In this document: positions 9,994 through 21,443 of the stretch, one piece after another
Layout of the letters: every line of letters begins with the position of its first letter
Numbering within the stretch: the first letter of the stretch is position 1
Source of the DNA: Atkinsonella hypoxylon
Lineage: Eukaryota > Ascomycota > Sordariomycetes > Hypocreales > Clavicipitaceae
DNA: 64,000 nucleotides
NCBI GenBank assembly: GCA_000729835.1
Contig: JFHB01000095.1
Location: 47,137-111,136 of the forward strand
Direction: 5' to 3'
The notes under the pieces: model-generated
What the model was told of the DNA's origin: nothing
The model's database searches: none
Seen by the model: the letters and a program-made list of their open reading frames with translations, nothing else
Translations under genes and position numbers: made by a program

Positions 9994-12918
9994 CTAGAAT
10001 CCCCTTCCCCGTCGTTTGCTAACTGGCTTTTTCACCGCGCCTTGCGTGACAAACTTCTTGCCCTCGACGGGAGCTGTCTTCTTCATTGCCCTCTCTTCTT
10101 CAGCTTGCTTGCGCCCCTCATCTCTGCGCTTATCTTCGGCCATTTGCGCCTCGATTTCCATCTTGCGGTTGAACTCAGTTTCCGTGATGCGCTTGTGCCG
10201 TATTGAGTAGCCCTTTTCTTTGATGGAGTAGAATACGCCGCCGAGATCTGCAAGCCAGTGCGGATCGACTGCCGTGACGGTCGACACGTACACTTTCGAC
10301 GTGAGGATGAGTTCGTGGTAGACTACGTAGTCGGGTGGGTGGCCTGCGTAGAGAGCACTGGTGGGATGAAGCTGCACGGCTAGATTGGTTCGCAGGTTGA
10401 TGTACTCACTAGATCCCTTGTACTTGGCCGCCTGGTGGTAGTAGCCCGAGCAGATACACTTGCGGATAATGTCCCAGTCCATGCCACAGCTGCTGATGGT
10501 CATGTTTTGTGACTTGATAATCTCCACGATCTGCTCGCGGACTTCCCTTGCGCGGCGAAGGGATTTGGAATGCAGGAAGTGCTTGATGCACCAGCCGTCG
10601 GAGAAGCCATGTGCTTTCCAGGCCTGATACACTTGGAGATAGGTCAAATGATCTGACTCGTGGACCCAGAACTTTTCTCGCTGAGCATCTGCCTCGTCTT
10701 GACGCTCCTTCGGCCGGTAGAATACATTGGGAACCGACAACATAGATACAATAGTGATCATTTCTTCGCTGCACCCGTAGTCTGCAGCCGTGATGAGGAG
10801 CTTGGCCAGAGAGGGGTCCATTGGAAACGCGCTCATCTTGCGCCCTAGCTCTGTCAACTCGCCTAGATTGTCCAGTGCGCCCAGAGCCCAGAGGTCGAAC
10901 ATGGATGTGGATATGGTATCTTGGGGAGGTGGATCCATGAAATCAAAGTCCAGGAGATCCTTGACGCCAAGCGACTTTAGCATCAGAACTGTGTTGGACA
11001 GGTTCGTCCGCTGTACTTCCGGGATTGTTTGCACATAGAGCTCTTCCTTGAAGGCTTTTTCAGTGTAGAGACGGAATGCTTTTCCAGGGCCTGTTCGACC
11101 GGCTCGGCCGGATCGCTGAGAGGCATTGGCCTGCGAGATGGGTGTAATCTGCAGCGTGTCCATGCCCATCTTGGGATTGTACACCTTCATTTTAGAATAG
11201 CCAGCGTCGACCACGTACTTGATGCCATCAACTGTGAGACTCGTCTCTGCAATATTCGTGGCAACAATGCACTTGCGGACCCCTAAAGCGGCTCTGTCAA
11301 AGATTTTTGCCTGCAAATCTGCCGGCATCTGACTATATATCGGCAAGATACTCAACTTGGGCGCGTCGTTCAGGGCGTCCAGCCGTTTCTGTACCAATTC
11401 ACAGGTGATCTCAATGTCTTCCTGTCCGGTCATGAACACAAGGATATCTCCAGAATCCATCGACACGTGAATCGCCAGGACTTGCTGAACAGCTTGGTCG
11501 ACATAGTCCTCCACAGGTGATCGATGAAACATGACATCGACGGGGAATGTCCTTCCTGGAATAGTGAATTCGGGTGCCCCGCCGAAGAAATCCGAAAAGC
11601 GCTTCGCGTTCATCGTTGCCGAAGTGACGATGAGTTTGAGATCACGGCGTCTTTGGAGAATCTTCTTGAATAAACCGAGTAAGATGTCTGTGTTCAAGGC
11701 TCGTTCGTGTGCTTCATCCATGATGATGCATGAGTAGCGATCGAGGTCGGGCTCGTTAAGGGATTCTCTGAGAAGGATTCCTTCTGTCAGGTATTTAATC
11801 ACCGTTTCCTTGCTCGTATGATCTTCGAAACGAATAGCGTAACCGCAAATGGTACCAAGCTCGACATCCATCTCTTCTGCAACACGCTTCGCAACACTCA
11901 TGGCAGCGACACGGCGAGGTTGCGTGCACCCAATCATGCCGCTACGCCCATAACCATCCTCGTAAAGGAACTGTGTCAACTGCGTGGTCTTCCCTGAACC
12001 AGTCTCACCAATAACTATAGTGACTTGGTTCTCTCTGATGACCCTCAGGAGATCTTCACGAACAGCAAATGCAGGGAGATATTCTCGCTGCTCACGGAGG
12101 GTCTTACTTCTACTGAAGTCGCTGGCGCCTTTAGACTTGTTCATGTGAGCGCTGAATTTGTTGCCTTTTGACTCTTCCTTCTCTTCATAATCGTCACCAG
12201 GACCAGGTAGAGCGCTATCCTCGTCATTGTCTCTTGCGCCCATGATGTTACCCAGTGCCGTTCCCGCCATGCTAGTCGCTTGCTGTGCCTGCTTCTGTCG
12301 TTCGCTTTGCTGCCGAGCTTCTCTGACCACCTTGCTGCCCTTTCGACTAAAGACAGCCATATCACTTTGATAGTCTCGAATCGCAGGAACTGGTTCTAGC
12401 TGCTTCGTGAAGATGGTTCTTCCATCGAGAAAGGGGGGCCGAAGGTCATGCACCAACAAGTGCACTCGAGTTGCTTCTTCGTCGTCGAAATCCGAGGCCA
12501 TATCACGTCGCTGCGCAACACCTGACACCAACATTCGGTTGGTTTCCCAAGCATCATTCTCTTTGCGACGCTGTTCTTGTCTCGCATCATAACGACTTGC
12601 CATCTTGTCCGCCTTGGAGGACTCCTGTTGCTGGGCTTCCCAGGCGGATATTTCGTAGGACGCAAATGGATTATGTGTGTCGTCTCCAAATGCGTGCCCT
12701 CCTAGCTCATCACCCCCGTACCAGTCTCTGTCAAGCGCTAGCATGTCTTCCTCCCCTGGCTGCTGAAGGTCCTGCTCTCGTGTCGGCGTAGCAGCGTAGC
12801 TCGACTGAGCTCGGGGTGTTGATCCGCGGGATCCATTCTGGAACCTATTTGAAGGTCGCGACGAGTCCAATCTCCTCCTCTTGGGGTTGTAGCCGTCGTA
12901 CTCTCTGTCGCCTGTCAT
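9994..12918 (-). CDS. PRP16: DEAH-box splicing helicase PRP16
   Basis: One uninterrupted exon of 974 residues. Helicase motifs in order: [11 protein letters not shown] (about residue 305), Ia [22 protein letters not shown] (about 399), [38 protein letters not shown], then the winged-helix/ratchet and OB regions typical of spliceosomal DEAH helicases. The wording around motif Ia ([19 protein letters not shown]) and the long charged N-terminal extension fit Prp16/DHX38 better than Prp2, Prp22 or Prp43. Prp16 uses ATP to remodel the spliceosome after the first catalytic step. The ATG at 12918 ([16 protein letters not shown]) is preferred; the frame extends eight codons upstream only to a GTG. 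The C-terminus is lysine/arginine rich ([12 protein letters not shown]). A GAT run (ATC in sense) lies just past the stop. Confidence 0.95.
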   Translation of the reverse strand: MTGDREYDGYNPKRRRLDSSRPSNRFQNGSRGSTPRAQSSYAATPTREQDLQQPGEEDMLALDRDWYGGDELGGHAFGDDTHNPFASYEISAWEAQQQESSKADKMASRYDARQEQRRKENDAWETNRMLVSGVAQRRDMASDFDDEEATRVHLLVHDLRPPFLDGRTIFTKQLEPVPAIRDYQSDMAVFSRKGSKVVREARQQSERQKQAQQATSMAGTALGNIMGARDNDEDSALPGPGDDYEEKEESKGNKFSAHMNKSKGASDFSRSKTLREQREYLPAFAVREDLLRVIRENQVTIVIGETGSGKTTQLTQFLYEDGYGRSGMIGCTQPRRVAAMSVAKRVAEEMDVELGTICGYAIRFEDHTSKETVIKYLTEGILLRESLNEPDLDRYSCIIMDEAHERALNTDILLGLFKKILQRRRDLKLIVTSATMNAKRFSDFFGGAPEFTIPGRTFPVDVMFHRSPVEDYVDQAVQQVLAIHVSMDSGDILVFMTGQEDIEITCELVQKRLDALNDAPKLSILPIYSQMPADLQAKIFDRAALGVRKCIVATNIAETSLTVDGIKYVVDAGYSKMKVYNPKMGMDTLQITPISQANASQRSGRAGRTGPGKAFRLYTEKAFKEELYVQTIPEVQRTNLSNTVLMLKSLGVKDLLDFDFMDPPPQDTISTSMFDLWALGALDNLGELTELGRKMSAFPMDPSLAKLLITAADYGCSEEMITIVSMLSVPNVFYRPKERQDEADAQREKFWVHESDHLTYLQVYQAWKAHGFSDGWCIKHFLHSKSLRRAREVREQIVEIIKSQNMTISSCGMDWDIIRKCICSGYYHQAAKYKGSSEYINLRTNLAVQLHPTSALYAGHPPDYVVYHELILTSKVYVSTVTAVDPHWLADLGGVFYSIKEKGYSIRHKRITETEFNRKMEIEAQMAEDKRRDEGRKQAEEERAMKKTAPVEGKKFVTQGAVKKPVSKRRGRGF

Positions 12919-13226
12919 GCTGAAATTGGTCCGGCAGCCCACGCAGCTGTTTTGCGCAGCTGTTTTGAGGAATGGAACACGCTAAGCGTGTTCATGCTGA
13001 GGTGACAACGTGGGCGTGGATAATTGCTGACGATCCGACGAGCAGAACGGGAGCGCTAGGATAGTTCTTATCGATAAACCCCACCACCAAAAATTTTGGG
13101 CTGTCTGCAACCATGGTATGTCGTTCTTTTCTTTCCTATTCCTCCCCCCTCCCGAGGGTCTAGACCCTTCGTTGAAGTTTAGAGCGCAGCATCGCTCAGG
13201 CGAAATTAAGACATATATTCACGGTC
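12919..13226. promoter_or_regulatory. Shared divergent promoter of PRP16 and PWP1
   Basis: 308 bases separate the two start codons, so both promoters must lie here or overlap the leaders. Two copies of CAGCTGTTTTG occur around 12945-12966. An ATG immediately followed by a donor-like GTATGT is present at 13112, so a 5' leader intron ahead of PWP1 is possible but unproven. Confidence 0.5.
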
Positions 13227-14907
13227 ATGTCTATGATTACGGCTGTGCAATGGGTTCCAAGGGGCTTTGCGGCCCCTTTCCCCAAGAAATATACGCTAGA
13301 TGAGAGCGAGTTCGAGCGGATAGCGGAACTTGCGAAGCTGCAACTGGACGACGCTGAGGAAGACCTGCAAGAGGCACAAGAAGACGAAGAGGATGCCGAG
13401 AAAGAACATACCAAAGGAACCAAGGAGGAAAGCATGGAAGTTGAAGGCGAAAAGGAAACCACAGATGTCAAGTCCGTTTGGCCGCCGCCTACATTCAAGA
13501 AGACTAATATATTGACATCAGTCTCGCAGATATGACGATGATGACTTGAAAGAATATGACCTAGAGCACTACGACGACGACGAATACGGGGATGTTCCTA
13601 GTGATACCACGGGTATGGGAATCTTTGGGAACCTCAAGTCACTGGCGTACCACGAATCCAATAAAGACGACCCTTACGTAACTCTTAAAGACGATGACGA
13701 CGATGACGATGAACAAGAAGACCTACAGATCCTTGCCACGGACAATTTAATTCTCTCTGCAAAGGTAGAAGAAGAACTGGCTCATCTCGAAGTTTACGTC
13801 TTCGAAGATGAAGACGACAACCTCTACGTACACCACGACATCATGTTGCCCGCCATTCCCCTCGCCCTCGAGTGGATCGATCTGCCTGTCAGCAATTCTG
13901 ACGGTGATAAAGACGGAAAGGGCAATTTTGTAGCAGTAGGGACAATGGACCCAGACATTGAGGTCTGGGATCTCGACACCATCGACTGCATGTATCCGAA
14001 CGCCATTCTTGGTCAGGGCGCCAATGCCGAGGCCGGAAAGAAGAAAAAGAAGAAGGGAAAGAAGTCCAAAGCCAACGACGCCTACCACGTTGACGCTGTT
14101 CTATCACTGGCGGCAAATAGGCAGCACCGTAATCTTCTCGCCTCGGCATCGGCCGACAAGACCGTCAAACTCTGGGACCTGAACACGGCTTCATGTGCCA
14201 AGTCATACTCATATCACACGGACAAGGTCTGCTCATTAGCATGGCACAATACCGAGGCCACTGTGCTATTGAGCGGTAGCTACGATCGCACCATTGTAGC
14301 TGCCGACATGAGGGCTCCCGATGCCAAGGCGCCCCGATGGGGAGTAGAAAGTGATGTTGAAAACGTCCGCTGGGATCCCCACGACTCAAACTACTTCTTC
14401 GTCTCCACAGAGAACGGCTGCGTACACTATCACGACGTCCGAAATGCCCCTTCAACACCTTCGGCCACTAAATCCGTCTGGACACTACAAGCTCACGACG
14501 AGTCCATTTCCTCCTTTGACATCAACAGGATCATCCCCGGTTTCATGGCAACCGGTTCAACCGACAAAACTGTCAAGCTGTGGAACATCCAGCCGACAGG
14601 ACCTTCCATGGTCATTTCGCGCAATCTGGATGTAGGCAAGGTCTTCGCCACCACCTTTGCGCCAGACGCGGAAGTTGGCTTTCGTTTAGCTGTGGCGGGC
14701 AGCAACGGAAACATGCAAGTTTGGGACACCAGCACAAATGCTGCTGTCAGGCAAGTGTTTGCGCAGAAGATGCCTGCTCAGAGCGGGGACGTTGTTGAGG
14801 ACCGCCTGATTGGCCTTGAGGACGACGAGAGCAGCTCATCGGAGGATGAAGGTGAAAGTGAGGGTGAGGGACGGGACCAGGATGCAGAGTCCATGGATGA
14901 GGACTGA
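13227..14907 (+). CDS. PWP1: PWP1-like WD40 ribosome-biogenesis protein
   Basis: Two exons (13227-13471 and 13530-14907) around a 58-nt intron encode 540 residues. The N-terminus MSMITAVQWVPRGFAAPFPKKY, followed by an acidic segment (DDAEEDLQEAQ, then YDDDDLKEYDLEHYDDD across the splice), is the hallmark of Pwp1. WD repeats follow (GTMDPDIEVWDLD, SASADKTVKLWDLN, TGSTDKTVKLWNI, SNGNMQVWDTS), with a basic KKKKKKGKKSK insert and an acidic serine-rich tail. Pwp1 acts in the nucleolus in 5.8S/large-subunit rRNA processing. The donor is GTCCGT, weaker than consensus, but it is the only nearby donor that restores the frame into the conserved acidic block. The gene is divergent from PRP16, which may suggest shared growth control (inference). 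Confidence 0.92.
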
Positions 14908-15783
14908 AGAGCTTGGGCCGGGAGGATGTAGGTGGAGAATGAGATAACAAACACGTAATTTCCAATTGTTAGGCCTGGGTTTCTCTATGTTCTCTATAGA
15001 AAGGCAGCGTTGCTACATGGATGGTGCGATAATTCAATTGAAGGAAGCGAGGACGTAGAGAGTATGATGTCGATAAGTCTGTTCGGCCATGGTCCAGTGC
15101 AGGACGTGCTGGGCAAAGCTCAGTCTTTGAGGTACACGGACGATGTCAAATCTCAACTACTGTGGCTAGGCTTTGGATACCACTCCGAAATAAGTTGAGC
15201 CAACACTAATCTTACTTGGTCGTCTCCTATTGAGCTTGGATCAGGGAAAGTCCACCAATGAAGCTCAACGGCGGTTTCGAAACCAAATAAGCAAAATGAT
15301 TTGTCAAAATAGAAACCTCGTCGTGGAACTCTTGCCGAGATTGTGATTGTAATTCACAAGTCATGACTTGCTTTGCTCGCACTTTTCCTGACCGCGCTGG
15401 AATCGCAGTCTTGCATGATTTTTCTCAAGAGCTCGTCGAGCCGCCTATGTAGGAGCTGTCGCGCCAAACATAGAATATAATACAAAACATAAAGGAAATA
15501 AAAAAGATCACAAGTGATGATTATCGATTGTAAGCCATGGATTGCAAAACTTGCCAACCACGGGCAGGCCCAGTAATCGATGCACTCGCGTCCTATTCTC
15601 AGAAAGGCAATATCCACGGTACCATTCCTGTAAGGGCCCTTTCCATCCTTACATGACCCCCCTTGTACAGGAGAACAACCTTGGACAAACAAGAAGGTCG
15701 TTTGCGTTTCGGGGTAGATTCAGGCATCAGCCTGACACGAGATGAAACACGGTTACCGGAGGCTTGGGCCGGGTCGAGTGCGT

Positions 15784-16213
15784 AAACACGCAGCAACGGA
15801 TTTTTGAATACCTAGGTACGCAGCAGCAAATAGGCCCAAGACAGAAGTAGTACCTGCGCACATAAATTTATATGCAAAGGTACATCTCGCGATTCCTATA
15901 TCTGGCTAACGCGTTTATTGCGTTCAGCTGTAAGGCTCGCGATCGCAGCCTAATCCTTCCACTCTCTTAGTGCAGCTTTACAAACAATTATAGCACGCTA
16001 TATTTGGCTGTTATTCTTAATTATAGGGGAATACCTATAATTTAAAGATACTCCCTTAGTTTAAAGACTTTAGTATCGCAAGTAGCGTAGTGCATTTTGC
16101 AGACTAAGATATAGGAATTGCGGGAGGTACCTTTGCATGTAAAATTTATGTGTGGAGACACTACTTCCGTTTTGGGCCTAGTTGCTGCTGCGTATTCAGA
16201 AATCCGCGTGTTT
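15784..16213. mobile_element. MITE-like element: degenerate long inverted repeat
   Basis: The left arm (about 15784-15905) is matched in inverted orientation by the right arm (about 16107-16213). Shared blocks in order are AAACACGC, GGATTT-TGAATAC, GCAGCAGCAA-TAGGCCCAA, GGAAGTAGT-like, CACATAAATTT, ATGCAAAGGTAC and ATTCCTATATCT. Differences between arms are mostly transitions plus two small insertions in the left arm (AGCAAC and the octamer CTAGGTAC). About 200 AT-rich bases lie between the arms and contain no transposase frame. Size (about 430 bp) and structure fit a non-autonomous DNA transposon remnant. I could not define a target-site duplication, so the ends are approximate. Confidence 0.6.
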
Positions 16214-18174
16214 CTTTCCAAGCCACACAGCCGACAGGCGAGGAACAGCAGTTCCTTGGGGCTTCTTCTTACGAGCCAAACCCTAGTAATTAATACAGTG
16301 TCAGGAATAATACTGTAGAACTTCCCTCGTGAACAATATTAACAGGCCAAAGTTGCAATCATCTTAAGCGGCTACAGCACAACGCAGCAAGCAGCAACTG
16401 CTGCAATAAAAATGACAAGCACCCTTCCTGATTTGGCTAGATGCAGTGAAAAATCTGCTTGTCCCAAGAGGGCTGGTTACAAATTGAACGTCTGACAAAT
16501 AAAAGGTAGCATAGTGGCAAGAGGTGAACCCAGTGCTCACTACACAATAAAATGATATTATTATCATCGGAGGTTTAAACATGTGGCATGCTTTTCTATA
16601 AAAAGACTCTAATATCTGGGGACGGCAACGGCGCAGTGACATGCGGGATGCCAGTCAGATGCTGCTGTCTGGTATATCATGGCCTCATTGTCCGAGATCA
16701 TGACTTTGCTGACTGAGCTTTTGGCATCGATCGCGATTGAATATGGGGATACGAGCATGAGAGCAGAATTCAGACATACATTGTTGATTATTACGGAGTA
16801 CGGAGTACAACCACGAAACATAGAATCCGGGCTGGAAAGGAAGGCACAGCTTGGGCTTGGTTATGGTACCAACTGCCGGACATTCAGGCAAAAAAAGTGC
16901 AGTGCAGGAGAAAGAAAAGAGCTTATAGCGGGAGCGGTGATTGGACGATAGGGTAGACCAACGCAGGCACCACGGCGCCACGAGTGCGACTGAAACTGTG
17001 GAATCGGCACCGCTGGCCAATGACAGTGCCTCTCCGTACCTGCCTCGACCATGGAGGGACAGGGACAAGGGGGGGGAGATCCCATGGCAGAAGGACTGAC
17101 GACGTGCTGGCCTAGTACGCAGTGGTCCTTGATAAATGAAAGGTTACGGAGCGTGCAAGATGGCTTCTGAGGTTCGTCATCTTTGACACAAAGCCCGGTA
17201 TGGGGAGGCTGAGCTCTGCGGCAGGATGCAACACGCAACATGCACATGATAGGAGCGGTGGCCGTGGCGGGGAAAGCTGCCACCATGCCCCCCCGGAGTT
17301 CAGACCTCGAAGGAACGAATGGAAGGGCGGAGCAGCTCTGGTTGGATGCGCTGGCAGCGGCGATGACAAGAGGGGATTGAGCATTTTTTATTTTTGTCGT
17401 AACACGTATTAGCCTCAAGTCAGCTCCAACTGAAAAAAAGGAAAAAAAACAAAAGTATCGCATCCCATCGGGCCATGTACACTAGTGTACTGTGACTACG
17501 AACAATTGGGCTTCTGCGTGCACGGGCTTTGGTGTTGTCGACTTGGCCAAGTCGCCGTGTCCTCTAGTCACTCTCGCTGCCTCTGCCCTGACCAGAAGCA
17601 AGACGCCACGAGGCTGGTGGATGGAGCTTGTGCGAGTAATTCGCAGTTGCTCTGGTGCCCAAAGGAGCCTGGTCGGTCGTGAGACGGTCAAACGATCTGG
17701 CATCGCTCGCACCAAATTTACATTCCCTCAACTAGCATTCATGACCGTAATACGAAACGTGACAATGCCAGAATGACTGCAAGTCCAGCAGTGACACATG
17801 GCACCCCCATCCCAAGTCTACCTGGCTGAGAAGAAGCACAAGAGGCCAAATAGCAGAGGAAGAAAAGCAGCGAGAGAATTTATTCTCCCAGCGTCTATTT
17901 GCATCGAACAGAGCACTGTAGACTGTTGTGCACAAAGCTAGCTGAAAAAGGGGGGGGGGGCAGCGCAAAAAAAAAAGCTTTCGCAGGCGTTACCCCTGGC
18001 TAGCCGTCCCAAGGTGACACATGATTGGTTGGTGGCTAGCATCAGCTCACCTTTAATATCCACAATTCAGTTCTCGGACGCCTGATCGCAGGTGGGCGTG
18101 CTCCGTAAGTGGGTACGATTGGCGCCACCATCTGAAATCTTCCAGTACATCTGGCGAGGGATCAAGGCCAAAGG

Positions 18175-18200
18175 AGAAAAAAAAAAAAAATTTGAACACA

Positions 18201-18247
<47 letters not shown>
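18175..18247. repeat. Compound microsatellite A(n)-(CA)n-(GA)n
   Basis: An A tract, then about nine CA units and about twelve GA units in direct succession. Open frames across it are translations of the repeat and are not genes. Confidence 0.95.
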
Positions 18248-18249
<2 letters not shown>

Positions 18250-19851
18250 TTGGGGCGGGAAACAAGCCGAATAGGGGCTTATTGTGGGAACCAAGGTGCA
18301 AGAAGGAGTGGACACGACTTGGATCTGGAAAGTTTGTGGCCCCTGCAGCTTGTTGTGGAAATCTGTATTACGGAGGGAGCAGTGCGCGGGATAAAGGCAC
18401 CAGACGGTTGTGACCCTGGCACTCTGGTGAGCAGTATCTTCCTTTCTTTATCTTGTTTGCCTCCCCGCCCCCGTTGCGTTTGCGCTTCACATCGCTTTGC
18501 CTCGCCAATACATCCGTCGGCCGGCTTGCTTCTGTTAATTCACTTCAGTTCTTCCTTTGTGCGTCCGGTCACGTCTTGTCTCTCCCTCCTTCCCTCCCTG
18601 TTTTTTGACGTGGTCGATTCCGCGATTAGTTGCTTCGTTCCTTTTTACTCGAGCCCACGTTGATTCCTGGGTCCTTTTTTTTTTTTTTTTTTTTCCAAAC
18701 TTTTTTTTCTGACTCGCCATCCTGAACTCTCGTCAGACGGCGCAAGACGCCCAATCAGCAACAAGAAGAAGAAGAAAAAGGCACCCTCTGACACGCCAGA
18801 CACAATAGGCAAGCCCGCAAATAGGTCGATGTAGATCGTTCCTTACAACAAATATCAATCAAAAGCATCTTGGTTCACTCGTTCTGTTGCATTGTCGCCT
18901 CTCTCTCGGCAATCACAACGAGATTTACGGAGTACCCTCACTTTCATCCGCCTTTGGCCTCAGTCCCCCCCAACGGGAACACTCAAACGACTATCCGCGT
19001 CACTTTGAGACTGGTTTCTCAGTGCCATCACATCACGCTATCAAACCACTCATTTCACGAGACAGAATCGTCACTTATTGCCATTCACAGTGCTCAACTT
19101 GCCCATCGGCATCAATTGCTTCATCCTTGTTTTTTTTTTTTTGGCTTGAAAGACTTCCGCTCCGCCCTTAGCCTGTGCCCGCTTCCAGTACAAGCTCTCA
19201 AACGACGTGCTGCTCCCATAACCGTTCAACTTCACCCACCCCTGCGGTTTATTCTTAGTCACGATACGCAACCGTCTCGCCAAAAAGTGAATCTGATTGT
19301 TAGCTCATTTTTCTGGGGCTTTGTTCTGGCTTTGTACCCCCGCACCATTCAGTTTACCCCGAGGTTCAGTGCATTTCAGCCATCGCCATCGAGCCACGCC
19401 TGCAACTACTGCATGCGGGCGGCCACCTTCCTGTTCTAGCGACTTCGAAGCGCCCAAGCACCACCGCGGCCACCACAACACGGCACCCGCACGCCATCTG
19501 AGCATCACCTGCTCCGCTGGTCGCCGGTCCTGTTATCTACGCAACCTTCTGCAACCTTTCCCATTTAAGCAGTTAAAGGCTTTCTGGACGCTTGTCACAC
19601 CCGGAAGTCACATTTGACAACAGCACAAGTTGGTTGCAACCGTCGAGTCACCCGTCTTCATTTCGCCGACACTCTTCCCTCTTCGCAAAGGCTTCTCGTT
19701 TGCCTTGCGGACGGCAGCACCCGTGCACGCAACATCACAAACGGCCCGTTCTGACCGTCGTTGGTCGAGGCTTGTGATAAAATATACCTATCCGGCATCA
19801 TATTGTCTCGCGCCCAAACACCTCCAAAATTTCACACACACATCGCCAAAA

Positions 19852-20742
19852 ATGTCCCTGTCCCGCGCTTTTACGACTCGCCGACGGCGAGGAGGCAGCG
19901 ATCATGCTGACGGCGCCAAGATGTTTCCACGCAGCAATACGACTAAAGGCCCCCACACTATTCGCGACAAGATCTCATTGCCTTTAGAGCTTATTCACAC
20001 CACCAACATGCTTTCATACAATGCGCCTGATATTCCCCGACCACGCTTTCGCAGCAACTCAACAAATAGCAACAAGTCATCGTCGGATGCTGAATCCCAA
20101 AGTGCAGCCGACTCTACGCCTCCCACAAGCCCTGATGTCCCCTCGATGCCGGGGCCAAATCATCTGTCCTGCTACTTTAAAGCTGCTGGTTCACCATTCA
20201 GGACAACATCTCCCGGCAATACAGAGGCCCCAGCTATCCCCACCCGCTCACCCTCGCATACCAAGAAGAACTCTCTAGATGTGGTCGCTCGCCAGCGATC
20301 TGTTTCACTCATGTCCCGAGGTTCTGACCAGTCTAGTTTCATTCGTGGCGGTCATACCTTTTCTCGCTCTCCTTCGACTTCAACAACAGCTTCGACAGCT
20401 TCGTTTTCATCGACTCCCTTCTCCCAGAAGCAGCAGGCTACCACAGCTCCAGCTCCAGCTCCAGCTCAAGTACCAGCACCAACAGCGTCCACCGCCTTTA
20501 CACAGCTTCAAGCAAAGGAGTCACATCCCTTTGGACAAGAGTTAGCGCAAGTGACTGAACTCGCGGAAGAGTACACGGTGAATAGCCATCCTGAAGTCAT
20601 GGACGAAGAACAGCAGTATCTCGCCAGTCGCGGCCTTCGAAAAATCAGCCCATATGATTATCTTGGTGCTATTCAGAGCCTTTCTGTCATGTTCTTCCCG
20701 GAGAGATGTAATGCCGACCCCGCCGCTCCCTCCTGGATCTAG
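19852..20742 (+). CDS. Conserved fungal low-complexity protein, function unknown
   Basis: A single exon of 296 residues. The frame is open upstream to 19630, but the first in-frame ATG is at 19852 in a strong context (CAAAAATGTCC). The start MSLSRAFTTRRRR and the block DKISLPLELIHTTNMLSYNAPDI look like conserved motifs of a filamentous-fungal protein I know only as hypothetical. The rest is rich in serine, threonine and proline, including an APAPAPAQVPAP run and RSPS-type possible phosphorylation sites. A more ordered C-terminal stretch follows (PFGQELAQVTELAEEY to GLRKISPYDYLGAIQSLSVMFFP). No catalytic motif, signal peptide or membrane segment is visible. The long CT-rich leader suggests a well-expressed, possibly translationally regulated gene (inference). 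Confidence 0.8.
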   Translation: MSLSRAFTTRRRRGGSDHADGAKMFPRSNTTKGPHTIRDKISLPLELIHTTNMLSYNAPDIPRPRFRSNSTNSNKSSSDAESQSAADSTPPTSPDVPSMPGPNHLSCYFKAAGSPFRTTSPGNTEAPAIPTRSPSHTKKNSLDVVARQRSVSLMSRGSDQSSFIRGGHTFSRSPSTSTTASTASFSSTPFSQKQQATTAPAPAPAQVPAPTASTAFTQLQAKESHPFGQELAQVTELAEEYTVNSHPEVMDEEQQYLASRGLRKISPYDYLGAIQSLSVMFFPERCNADPAAPSWI

Positions 20743-21443
20743 AGGGCGATGGGGCTTTTGATGACATGGTTTTTGTGTTGAAGCGAAATTTTGTCACTCG
20801 TTTTTTGTACAGTCATGAACTTGATTACATGAATGGAGTAGCTGGATACGCCTCTCGTTATACGCACGAATTTCTTCTGTCTAAGCAAGGGGATGGGAGG
20901 GCCTGAATGGATGGCCTGGATGGATGGCCTGGATGGATGAGGACCACAGAAGGCAGTTTCAGGGGAACTGGCCTCTGAAGAGGCAAGAATTTTTCACTCC
21001 TTTGAAAGCCTTTGATTTGGTAGATGGCGTCTATGCTAAAAAAAAAAAGAGATGAGGACATGACTGGTGATTTCCATATGGAGATATAATACGCCACCCT
21101 TTGCAGATGGTTGTACATAGTTATTTACGAGCGTGCTGTCACTGGCCCTCTACACAGACGAAATGGAATCTTTCATTTTTCAATCACACCATATGGCTGC
21201 ATGTGATGTTGAACTGGGACGTACGAAACAGGCGTCGTCAGCTGGGGATGGTGTCAGTCGCCCGCATGAAATGATGAACATAATCCGCAGCGCCTAGGAC
21301 GATGTGCCTGATGTGCCTCGACGATCTTGACTTGAAGCGTCGTCCACTTGGCTTCCAAATCTACGGGCACATGGCTCTTGTAGGTTGTACGTTCTTCCCC
21401 CGACGCCCTGACCATTGCTGAGTGATGCAGAAACCCATCATCA
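20743..21443. other. Intergenic region between convergent genes, with a short tandem repeat
   Basis: No gene. It contains 3' ends of the two convergent genes and about three copies of a 13-nt unit (GGATGGCCTGGAT type) at 20901-20941. Confidence 0.5.

Larger units (their letters stand above)
14908..19851. other. Gene-poor region with MITE-like element, microsatellite and CT-rich leader
   Basis: Almost 5 kb without a gene I can support. Contents: a MITE-like inverted repeat (15784-16213, listed separately), AT-rich DNA around 15980-16100, tandem TACGGAGTA words at 16792-16807, a compound microsatellite (18175-18247), a long T tract near 18667-18692, another TACGGAGTA at 18926-18934, and about 1.4 kb of CT-rich sequence (18420-19850) that looks like promoter and long leader of the gene at 19852. 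Open frames here, including one at 18870-19439, begin with non-ATG codons and have biased composition. Confidence 0.5.

Noticed and set aside
18870..19439. 189-codon open frame on the plus strand
   Set aside because: Begins with TTG, lies in CT-rich leader-like DNA, no family signature; better explained as promoter and leader of the gene at 19852.
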